Shown piece by piece: positions 12,923 through 22,510 of a stretch of DNA of 64,000 bases (its first letter is position 1; the number at the start of each line of letters is the position of its first letter). Source of the stretch: Adiantum capillus-veneris (taxonomy: Eukaryota > Streptophyta > Polypodiopsida > Polypodiales > Pteridaceae); NCBI GenBank assembly GCA_014529385.2, contig CM043944.1:58766268-58830267 (forward strand). Direction: 5' to 3'. A program made the position numbers and the translations under genes. The notes below the pieces were generated by a model that had not been told where the DNA came from, searched no databases, and saw only the letters and a list, made by a program, of their open reading frames with translations.

Positions 12923-15460
12923 TCAATGTTGAACATCCACATGCAAGCTTGGCCAAATATACCCCGCAAGCAAAATCTTCTTCACAGTTAATTCTTGGGC
13001 AAAATGACCACCACATGCTTCTTCGTGCAAACCTTTTAGAATGGCTGGAATTTCCTCAATAGTTGGTACTCTTCTGCACACTTGATCCTTCCCTCTTTGA
13101 TAGAGGGAGACTTCTAGGAAGAGATACATGCTTGCCTTCTTCATGAGTCTCCTCTTCTGAGCTTTTGTGAAGTCTGGTGGAAACTCACCCTCCAAAATGT
13201 AGCCAATGATGGGAGCCAATGACTCCAATCCCTGGTACCTCGGTTGCTTCACAGCAGCCACCACCATGATGACCTGCACTTCTTTATTTACACATGCAAC
13301 GGCTTGTTGTGCAAGTAAATCAGCATCTTCGTTTTGTTTCCTAGGAATATGATATAATTGCACCTCCTCAAATTGATTAAATAGCCTACGAATGGCATGA
13401 ACTTTTGTCCTTAAGCTTTCATTCTTGCATGCCCAAATGCCTAAAATCTGTTTAACAATGAGAAGTGCATCTCCCTTTACCATGAGGCGTTGTATCCCTT
13501 GGCCAATGCACATCTTCAAACCATGAAGTAGTGTGTCGTATTCTGCTTCATTGTTGCTAGTTGAACCTGGTAGATTGACCTTCTCTTTCATGACCACCTC
13601 TCCACTTGGGTTGAGAAACACTAGCCCTCCCCCTGCTTTTCCTGTGGCTCGACGAAAAGCTCCATCAAAGAACAAGGTAAAAGCATTAGGAATACTTTTT
13701 GGTGGTGGTAATGGTAGGGTCTTTACTTCAGGCACCTTAATCTCCTTTTCATGCACCCTATAAGTGAGAATCCCTGCCAATTGTGCACACACACTATCTT
13801 CTACCTTGAAGGAGTATTGAAACTCTTGCAACTCCATAATCCACTTTGAGATCCTAGTACTAAGATTCATTTGAGATGACACCCAAGGGAACAAATTCTC
13901 TGCAGTGAGAATTACAAAAGGTTTTGGTAGCAGGTAGGATCTAAACTTTCTCACCGCAAACATGAGAGAAAGCATCATGAGTTCTACTTCTGTGTAGTCT
14001 CTCTCCAAAGCATTCATGACCCTACTAGCAAAGTAGATGGGTCGCATCCTTGTACTGTGGGGATCTTGTTGTAGCAACACAGCACCAATTGTTTCCCTTC
14101 CAACACTAGAGCTAACAAAGAATGTGTACTCCCAACAAGGAGGCATGAATGTTGGTAGCTCTGACAAAATGACTTTAATGTTACAAAAATACTCTTCAAG
14201 CTCATCAGACCATGCAAATTCTACTTGTTGTGTCAACTTTTGCAAAGGATGAAGCAACTCCGAAGCTAAGTGAATAAAGCGTGACATATACTTCACTTTT
14301 TGAATGAATGATATGACCTCTTTGAGATTCTTGGGTGAGGGGAGCTCAATAAGAGCCTTTGCCTTTGAAGGATCCACCTCAATGCCTTTATAGGAAACCT
14401 TGTGACCAAGCAAGATCACTTCATCCTCAGCTATGTGACACTTGTCGGGGTTGAGTTGACCTCCCATGTCATAGAGCTTCTTTAAACCTTCTTCTACCCT
14501 TTGTAGATGCAATGATTTTGAGCTATAAATGCAAAAATCATCAATAAAAACCCTAATGGACTTTCCAAAGAATGCTTGAAACACCATGTTCATGAAGCGT
14601 TGGAAAGTTACAGGAGCATTTGTCAGGCCAAATGGCATGACTCTAAAAGCATAACAACCCCAAGGAGTGATAAAGGTTGTTTTCAATTGATCCTCCAATG
14701 CGATACCTATTTGAAAGTAACCTGAGTAGCCATCACACACAGTGTACTTCTCATGACCAGCTACTTCATTTAGTATCTCATCCTGAAATGGGAGGGGAAA
14801 GTGATCTCTTTTTGTTGCCTCATTAAGTGGACGATAATCCACACACACCCTCCACTTGCCGTTTTTCTTAGGAGTGACAACAACGGGAGAGATCCACTCT
14901 GAATTCTCCACTGGATAAATGAAACCTGCTGCTAGAAGCTTTCTTACCTCCTTGAGTAGAGCCTGCTCCTTAATGACTCCTAGCCTTCATAGCTTTTGAG
15001 CCTTAGGTGTGGCCTCTGGCTTCAACTCAATCTTGTGTTGAACAACATCTACTCCACGCACATCGGTATAGTCTTTAGCAAAAAGCCTCGGAAATTTCCT
15101 TAGCACACATTTGAACTCCTCTCTTTCATCCTTTGTAAGTGTTGTAGACAACATACCTTCTAACATTCCTTCATCTTTCACCTTTTGGTTCTCTTGAGGA
15201 CCTACCTCCTCCAAGCCTTGACAAGAGGTCTCTTGGTTGCTTGGCTTAAACCTTACCCCCATGACTTCGATGGAAGACTCCTCTTCAGTAATGCTGCTGC
15301 TACCATCTTCTTCTGAAGTGCTATCGGTCCAACCTTCTTCCGTCTCACTTTGAGATGATTCTTCATGGAGCTCCTCTTGGCGTTGCTCCTTCATGTCAAA
15401 GACAACCTTCTTATGATTGTCATTCCTGCAAATTAATTTCCCACTCTCCCAATCCTGCAA
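12923..15460 (-). pseudogene. Gypsy-2 reverse transcriptase and RNase H
   Basis: From high to low: an acidic linker, RT with SPVVVTPKKNGKWRVCVDYR, MPFGLTNAP and the active site FIDDF at about 14540, then the thumb and connection, then RNase H with LFFDGAFRR, TSNNEAEY and GDALLIV (the D, E, D residues) at 13460-13690. The frame ends in the integrase zinc finger. An in-frame TGA at 14987 (after PKAQKL, probably a lost Arg codon) is the only break in about 2.5 kb. It is otherwise a full-length family member. Confidence 0.9.
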
Positions 15461-15463
15461 AGC

Positions 15464-17083
15464 TCACATTTTCATTAGCCATGGTCTTCCTAGGATAAAT
15501 GGGTAACCATTTCCCTTGGTAGACATGACATAGAAATCCACTGCCTTCTTAATGCCAAAGGCCTCCACAAAAACATTTTTACAAATGCCTACGCACCTAG
15601 CCTTGCTATTGTTTTCCATTTTCACTTTGATTTCAGGTGTCTCATGGATGTGCATGCCTAGTCTTTGCATGAGCCCTTCTGTCATAATGCAAATTTGTGC
15701 ACCCCCATCCACTAGACCTTTCCTAACCAATTTTCCTTTTATGTAACAATCTAGCATAGGTGTAATATCCTCGTTCATTTCAGCATGTGCAATTTTTACA
15801 ACAGGCACACTCTCTTTTACCTTTCTCCTAGTGCTAACTTCCCTTGTTAAATCCCTCCTAACTTGTGGACATAATGCAAGAAATTGAGGCCATAAAATAT
15901 CAGGACCCTTACCTCTCATGTCTTCCAACAAGTTGTACGGAGCCATACCATGTCCAAGAGGGAAGTCTTGGAGGTTGATACGACGTCGAGTCCTCTTGGT
16001 TTCCTTGGTCTCCTTTGCCTTTTTGCCTTGTCCATGGTCACTTTGTGATGTGACTCCTTCTTTCTCTTTACCTTTCCCTCGGCCACGTTTAATGCCATTG
16101 GCTTCCATGTCAACCTCATTTGAATTTGTCACCTCTACCACATGCACATTTGGATCTGGCAAAGGTGGAACTCCTTCTACCCCTTGTGGAGGTGGTCTTG
16201 GTCCATTTGGTCTTTGTAGAAGCCTTGGTTGTTGACCAGCTCCTTCTCCTGCATTCATCACTGGGTAATTCAAGTTAGGTCTCCCTGGCTCTCCACGGGG
16301 CCAAGGACAATTATACATCCCATGTCCAAACTCTCCGCAATTCCAACATTGCAAGACTCTCCTAGGTCGTGGATCTCGCTCTTCAGACTTCTTTGCTTGT
16401 CCCTTTGGACCTACAGCTTTTGCACGGTGAATTGACAGGCTGCTTAAAGATTCGTTTAACTTCTCAATTACTTCCGCCGTTACCTCAGGAAGCTCCCTAG
16501 ATGTTGATGCTTGTGACTTACCTTTGGGTCTAAGACCTTCTATTGGAACCTCTCCCCTTAAGCACTTGAGTTTCCTATACTTCTCAGCAGCCCTAGTTTC
16601 TGCTGCATCAAAAGTAGCAGGTGCACCCGCCTCAACTTTTACCTTAAGGTCAGGAAAGAGTCCGGCTATGAACCTCTCCTTCTTTAAAAATTCTGCACCA
16701 TCACCAGGGTTAGCAACATTTCGTATCCATAGAGCCCAAAGACGTAGAAACTCTTGCTTGTACAAGTAGTAGTCATCTAAGTCTTTTTGCTTATGAGAAA
16801 CAATGTCTTGCCATAATTTTTGAGTGTTTTGGGGATCAAAGAAGTATTTCTTAAAACGATTCAAAACTTCTGTGTAATTCCCCTTAACTTCCTCAGGCAA
16901 AGAGTCAAACCAAGTACTAGCATCTTTCCTAAGGACCACCTCAAACATTTCTACACGTTCTTGATCGGTTACTATCCTCTTGATACAGCAAGACATCTTG
17001 AAATTTGCTAAAAATAATTCTGCATCCTCTCCAGGCTCTCCAAAGAAAAGAGGATATCCAGACATTTGGCGTTGGCTCTCCAT
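15464..17083 (-). pseudogene. Gypsy-2 gag-protease
   Basis: 539-codon frame starting at ATG 17083 (MESQRQMSGYPLFFGE). Gag-type capsid region with WFDSLPEEVKGNY, a CCHC knuckle (CWNCGEFGHGMYNC) at about 16307-16352, a Pro-rich and a basic segment (KKAKETKETKRTRRR), then the retropepsin-like part with VDGGAQIC and FILGRPW. It ends at a TGA after WLMKM; the frame continues with ALQDWESGKLI, so this is a nonsense change rather than a true end. A splice-acceptor-like TTTGCAG lies shortly upstream of the start. Confidence 0.88.
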
Positions 17084-17193
17084 TATTATGAAAGATTACA
17101 ACACGGTTACAATAAGGGATACAATAGAGATTTAGAACCACTCGCCTGCAAATGAAGAAGTAAGAAAATACCACTCTAGGTTTTCTTCTTCAG

Positions 17194-17589
17194 CTATCCA
17201 AGCTTCAATAAGGTCTCGATTTGTTTGATCAAAACAAAAGGTAGACTATTGATGAGCTCTAAGAAGGGTTGAAATTCTTCAAAGCTAAGGCGATAAACAG
17301 AAATCTCTAGAACTTCATTTTCTGGATCCAAAAGAGCAACCACGTCCCAAGTGATAAATTGCACTTGCTCTACAATTCCCAACGCACAAGCAGTTTGTAT
17401 AAAAACTAGATCTTCATGCTCGTCGAAGGCCGTGAGAAAGTAGCAATTGACTAGGAGCTCCTTTCCTTCGAGTTCCACACAGTCGGAGTGAGGCAACCTT
17501 CTCACAATTTCATAAAGAACATCCTCATCAAGTCCAATCAAGTTTGCAAGATTTAAAGACTCCACTTGTGCTACAAAATTCCTGGACAA
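17194..17589 (-). CDS. Gypsy-2 extra ORF B (unknown; paralogue of ORF A)
   Basis: About 131 codons between the 5' LTR and gag, same strand as the element. I do not recognise it. It has no ATG at its open end; the open frame begins next to GTTTTTGTCCAG, which looks like a splice acceptor, so it may be an exon. Conserved blocks shared with ORF A: RRLPH (residues 30-34), FIQ-x-x-CAL (63-70), YRL-F-EF (99-106) and LINSLPF (112-118), with nearly identical spacing. The N-terminal L-x-x-D-x-L-x-x-I-x-x-RLP pattern has a weak F-box-like look. Function unknown; relatedness to ORF A is clear by eye. Confidence 0.55.
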   Translation of the reverse strand: MSRNFVAQVESLNLANLIGLDEDVLYEIVRRLPHSDCVELEGKELLVNCYFLTAFDEHEDLVFIQTACALGIVEQVQFITWDVVALLDPENEVLEISVYRLSFEEFQPFLELINSLPFVLIKQIETLLKLG

Positions 17590-17635
17590 AAACTCCTTAG
17601 GATTATGGTTAAATCATTCAAAAGCATAAAGAGAT

Positions 17636-18190
17636 TTACAATGTCTCTATGAACAAAGTGTCATAGAAAGTAGAGAAGGATGAGAATTTATACAAATTTG
17701 CAATCTTCTCTATGCTCTCTTTATTAAGACAAGCTCTGAATAGCTCCCTATCTCCTTTGTTGAAAGCGAAAGGAAGACTATTAATAAGACTCAAATGAGG
17801 GAAAAATTCACCAAATGTGAGTCTATGAAGCATGAACTCTGGCCGCAAGTTTCCTGAAGAGTCTTCCTCAATGGTGAAATGCACTCGCCAAATGCCAAAT
17901 TTCACTCTATTTACCAATCTTAGGGCACACACTAGTTGGATGAATGCGCGGTCTTCCTTAGTGCCCAACAACAAGAGGAAAATGGAATCCACGCGTAGGA
18001 CCTTCCGTCTTAACTTCACCACCCTCTTGTTATGAGGGAGACGCCTTACTACTTGCTCCTGCAACTCAATTGGTAATAGAGCTAGATCTCTAAGGATTGA
18101 ACTTTCACTGCACACACATTCCCAGTTAGAACAAATGATCGTTTTTTTGTTTCTTGTAACAACTTGGACAAAGAAAAAACAAACATACAC
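17636..18190 (-). CDS. Gypsy-2 extra ORF A (unknown; paralogue of ORF B)
   Basis: Open frame of about 184 codons just inside the 5' LTR side, coding strand of the element. Shared blocks with ORF B: LLPIELQEQVVRRLPH (residues 38-53), FIQLVCAL (83-90), HRLTFGEFFPHL (122-133) and LINSLPF (135-141). A possible acceptor TGTGTGCAG precedes the conserved part, and there is no convincing ATG. It extends about 40 residues past ORF B at the C end. It is not gag, protease, RT, RNase H, integrase or an envelope protein (no signal or membrane segment). Tandem duplication within the element is inferred. Confidence 0.55.
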   Translation of the reverse strand: MYVCFFFVQVVTRNKKTIICSNWECVCSESSILRDLALLPIELQEQVVRRLPHNKRVVKLRRKVLRVDSIFLLLLGTKEDRAFIQLVCALRLVNRVKFGIWRVHFTIEEDSSGNLRPEFMLHRLTFGEFFPHLSLINSLPFAFNKGDRELFRACLNKESIEKIANLYKFSSFSTFYDTLFIETL

Positions 18191-18743
18191 ACTATTTTGC
18201 CGGGCTGCACTTCATTTTAAAATAAAATGAACACATGTACATCAAAAGACGTGTGGTAGTTGATGAGAGGTAAAATGACAGGGTTTGGTGATGCAAGAAT
18301 TTCTCCTACTCTTTGGGCACCAAACATGAACACCATACGTTGTTGAAAATGGATTTTCCTACTAATTGCAGTGTTTATTCTAATGTGTGGAGTGAAATGA
18401 AGGGAAAAACCTCTATTCCTGGGCCATTATCCATGGTCTATGCATGACTAATGCTTAAAACAAAACAAAAATATAGACGTCCAAACTAAGGTCGTACCTA
18501 ATGAGAGGCAAAATAAAAGGATTTACTGAAGCGTTTATCTCGGCCAACCTAAGAGGACCTAAAATTCTACGAATGACACGTTGAAATTGCAACTTAGTAC
18601 TAACAATTTATGTGTACCTTTTGCCTTGCAATGGGAATGAAGGGATCATACAAATCTTCGTGATTCATGCAAACTACTTGACTATGCTAAAGGTTGATTC
18701 TACACAAAAATACACAAGCCGTCCTCCGTGGGGGCACCAAATT
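18191..18743 (-). other. Gypsy-2 5' leader and primer-binding site
   Basis: Non-coding stretch between ORF A and the 5' LTR. Next to the LTR the minus strand reads TTTGGTGCCCCCACGGAGG (about 18724-18742), the primer-binding site, matching that of gypsy-1 at all but one position. No further ORF is supported. Confidence 0.7.
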
Positions 18744-19002
18744 TGAGGCGGTCCGGGGCGGGCAACAAGAAGAGCAACCTCTAGACACCCTTCAAGGCTC
18801 CCGTGCTGCTCAATGGGGTTGGGGCACAACACAACACAAACCAAAACAACAAACCCACAGCCAAATCCCAACTACACAAGGGGCACCACCTAGTTTAAGA
18901 GCGAACTAGGACGCAAAAGAGGAGAATCGTTAGAGCAACCCACAAACAAGCAAGAAATTTACACTAACCCTAACACCAATGGAACACTCTCACACACTAA
19001 AA

Positions 19003-19069
<67 letters not shown>

Positions 19070-21451
19070 GTGCTCAGGCTGCTTTGAAACGTATCGGCAA
19101 TGATCAAGCAAACACAACTATATATTTAAGAAAGAGAGAGAAAGGGGGAGGGGGTGCTTGTTGCATTAATACCTTCTTACAAATCTGTCACGACAAATCA
19201 AAGTGAGATTAGTATGTGTTCAACATAGCTTGCGTAAATTTCACCATAACACATCACAAGAAAAGCCACCCCAATCACTGTCTTAAAGCCAGGGGAGTCC
19301 TCTCCACCTTGTCGCCCTCTTACAGTATGTGGGATTTATGGCTAGATTGATGACAACACCAGAGACAAGCTATCAAGAACTTAACAAAAAACACCAAGAC
19401 ACTTACGCATCATTGTTGTCCATTACTTCACGTTGGAAGGGAGACAAAGTATCCAAGCTTAGTCCAAATCCACCCTCCTTGATTCAGCAAATGTTGGGCT
19501 TACACTAGTAGGAGAAATGATAGATTTCCTACTCTCAATTGAATGATCACTCTCTCTCTTACAATGGCATAGAGTTCCCTTGCTAATCCCCTATTACAAC
19601 ACATGCACATGCATAAGACAATGAGCTTCCACTCAAGAGCTCCTTCTAGAGAGGTTGAGCTTGGCTCCTCAAGCTATAGCATAGTGCTCTTGCTTATGGC
19701 TCTCCCTTTGTGCTAGCTACACCCTCCTTTTATAGCAATTTTGAAGGCTAGGGTTACTCCTCTAACCATGGTTGGGTTAGATTTTCAGCAATTTATCTAA
19801 TTTCTTTTGCTTGGAATTATCAAGAAGTTGGTGAGGAAAGAGAGAGGAGAGAAATGGAGGTGATAGGACTTTTCATAGTGGGTTAGTGTTAGTAGAGTTA
19901 GTATTAATTTACAAATGGAATTGGATATTTACAATGGGAGTATCCATGTAGGATACAAATAAGGAAGAAAAAAAACTCTTAAGAGGTAAGAAAAGGTAGA
20001 TTTCTTACAAGGTTGATGCTCCAAGTGTCTTGAGTAGGGCCGTTTTTGACGCCTGTTGACGGTCCACTAGCTTTGACGGTACATTTTTTCTCCACTCTTG
20101 ACCTTCCTGGAGAGACAAGATAATTGAAGCTGAGTAATCAACCACCATGATGCTGTCTTTTAAGAGAAGAGGCTGAATTTTGTGGTTTTTTGATAGATAT
20201 GGGTAAATTGGAGGAGGAAAAATGAGACTAGGTGGTCAATTTTGGAATGGAATTGTGTGTGGGAGGTATGAGTTCACCATGGTTTCTCTTATTCTTCAAG
20301 GTTGAGGAGAAGGTGAGTAGTGTGCAGAGAGGAGTGGTGAGAGAGATGGGGATGATGAGTGGAGAAGTGTGTGTGAAAGAGGAAAATGATAAAGTGGAAG
20401 AGAGAGTGTGGCTGCATAGCATGGGAAAACTGAGGTCCACTAAAAATATCATAGCTCACAGCTCGTAGCTCAAATAAATATGAAAAAATTTGAGGCAAAA
20501 GTTCAGCCCACGAGCTACAACTTTTGTTTGTATTACCTTTTCAAATTCGGAGCACAAGTGAACTTTAAAAATTCAGCAAAACCGACCGTTTTTTTCCACT
20601 GCAAAGGTCCTTGTGGGGTCCTTCTTTGGATGATTCTTTTGAATACCTCCAAGAGTGAGCCCTCCATAGTGCATGTATGCATGCCACCTACCCTTGACCT
20701 TATTTGGTAGGTCTATAATTGAAGATATTGTTGAGATTAGGATATAAGTGAATAGTACAACTAAGAAAATCAAATATTAAGGGGTCTAAAAAATATGTAC
20801 ATGTCAAATATAAATAATATAACTGGAAAAAATATAAAGGGGTCAAAAGAAATCTCTCTCATTATGAGGCTACCATAAAAAGATAAATATTTTTGGTGTT
20901 CTAATTTTTTAGAAAAAAAACAAAATAGATGTAGGAAGGGAAAAATCAAAATAGTGAAAAAATATACACATAAATAAAACTAGTTTTTTTGGATTTTTGT
21001 TGGGGTGGAGTTACACCAAATATAAGAGAAGCTTACATGAAAATATTTCTATATGGAATAAAGAGTATGAAAAATGGTAAGAAAAAATTGTGGTAATGGT
21101 GAGGCAATGTACAGAGCATAAATAACACACACCTATGTAGAAATATCTAAATAAATACCAAAATAATTATGAACAAATCTTTTATTTAGGCCCTATATAC
21201 AAAGAAATATTTACACACAAAGAGGCCATAATATACTTTATTTTTTATATTTTTTATTTTTTTGGCTCAACTAGCCCAATGACTAGCTAATTGAGGGTTT
21301 TTTATTTCAGTAAGGAGATATAGGAAAAGTCCCCTAACTCACACGCACCTATATACAGTGAAAGGGTGAGGGTAACCACAGTGTTTGGGTGATTTTGGTA
21401 GGGTGAGGTAACTCATTGTGGTAATTACAAAGAGCCAAAAAATGGCTATCA
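18744..21451 (-). repeat. 5' LTR of gypsy-2
   Basis: 2708 bp, same ends and content as 9049-11775; differences are few. As the upstream LTR it should hold the element promoter on the minus strand, but I cannot fix a TATA box with confidence. Confidence 0.9.
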
Positions 21452-21910
21452 CTGCATCCATGCGCACACCTGGCACTCATTTCTTTTCAATAATGCGTCT
21501 CGCAACAACGTGAAGTGGCCCCAAAAAGTGGTCTTAATGATGAACTTTCCTCATAACTCTCACAAGAAAACACCACTTTGTGTCCGTATTCTTCCACGTG
21601 CAAATATTGACCCCATTCGGCCTCCTGACGCCACTCGATGCCATCTGACGCACCTGCTTACCTCATTTTGTTGGCCCACAGATAGCTTCCTCGAGAATTT
21701 TTACGCGCTACCAACTCCTCCTTATTGTAGGAAAAACACACTAGTACTGATAATAGTAAAAATCGCTGCACTATGTACACCCTGTCCTACCTGTACACAC
21801 GTGGGCCCCACGTAACCACCTGGCAATGAAAATTGGGTAATCCTTTATTCGATGCACCATGCATGTGTATGTACATATGCGCAATCCCTTGCTCAAAAAA
21901 ACTCCTGACA
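21452..21910 (-). repeat. 5' LTR of gypsy-1, second part
   Basis: Continues the LTR broken at 9048, starting with the duplicated CTGC and matching 1459-1918. Ends CCTGACA, followed by the ACGT target duplication. Confidence 0.88.
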
Positions 21911-21914
21911 ACGT

Positions 21915-22510
21915 GATAGCTTGAACTGATTGGTATCCCAATCTGGTATTGCCTTCTTGTAAGTCCGCATCCAGGGGATTCCAAGAATCATTGTCTCATT
22001 CATGTGTTCATTTGGTAAGCATACAAACTGATGAAGGCATGGACATCCATGTACAATCGCATTCAAGTTGACTACTCCCAATGTTGGTGTTGGATTCTTG
22101 TTGCATCCCTTGATAGTCGATATTCCTGCTGTCAAGACGGATTTGTTGCATCCCTTGATAGTCACTATTCCTGCTGTCAAGACGGATTTGTTGCTTTCTT
22201 GTACGTGGAATAACTGTCTACATTACTCAATCTCCCGTATTGACCAATGTATATGTGCTATGATTGTTGAGTTGTACTTTGATGCGAAGGTCCATTCCAT
22301 CTAGCCATTCATCATTTGTTGACACTGCATCTTTCTGCAATTTCCATTGCGGTCATCTATTTCCAGAGTGTTGATGGGAGTAGTTATTTTTTGATTCTTG
22401 AGAGCAGCTTTTCTTTTGAGTACCCAAAGCCGAGCTTCCTCTTGGGCTTCGTCAATAACGTGCTGTCGTTTTACCTTTCTTTGCTTAGCTGCATGCATTC
22501 TTTTGAGCAA
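21915..22510 (-). pseudogene. Retropepsin-like remnant of an older gypsy element
   Basis: Minus strand. The upstream frame contains LKRMHAAKQRKVKRQ and WVLKRKAALKNQ. Then, in another frame, come LRIKVQLNNHSTYTLVNTGD and a stop, recalling the retropepsin start, with the usual DTG written as NTG. After a shift the frame carries MILGIPWMRTYKKAIPDWD, the retropepsin flap-to-C-terminal signature. It is cut at 21911 by gypsy-1 and continues at 768. It lies downstream of an integrase C-terminus rather than upstream of RT, which is unusual. Confidence 0.5.
22097..22195. repeat. 45-bp tandem repeat
   Basis: The unit starting TTGCATCCCTTGATAGTC and ending TCAAGACGGATTT occurs twice in full and then partially. 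It translates on minus to repeated TAGI-TIKGCNK and sits in the protease-like remnant. Confidence 0.85.

Larger units (their letters stand above)
9049..21451 (-). mobile_element. Ty3/gypsy LTR retrotransposon gypsy-2, nested in the gypsy-1 LTR
   Basis: A 12.4-kb element with 2.7-kb LTRs (9049-11775 and 18744-21451), both beginning TGAGGCGGTCC and ending GGCTATCA. A 4-bp duplication, CTGC, lies at 9045-9048 and 21452-21455. It codes on the minus strand for gag-protease, RT, RNase H and integrase, plus two extra ORFs upstream of gag. The LTRs are nearly identical apart from microsatellite length, an indel near 11565-11580 and scattered substitutions, so it is younger than gypsy-1. The pol frame has only four single stop codons and no frameshift that I can see. 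Confidence 0.92.
769..21910 (-). mobile_element. Ty3/gypsy LTR retrotransposon gypsy-1 (interrupted by gypsy-2)
   Basis: A complete but dead LTR element, coding on the minus strand. LTRs start TGTGAGCGGG and end CCTTACA (left) or CCTGACA (right). The left LTR is 769-1918; the right LTR is split into 8361-9048 and 21452-21910 by gypsy-2. A 4-bp target duplication, ACGT, sits at 765-768 and 21911-21914. Between the LTRs lie gag, protease, RT, RNase H and integrase in the normal gypsy order. The LTRs differ visibly (roughly seven changes in the first hundred bases), so it is older than gypsy-2. It inserted into the reading frame of an older gypsy remnant. Confidence 0.9.
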
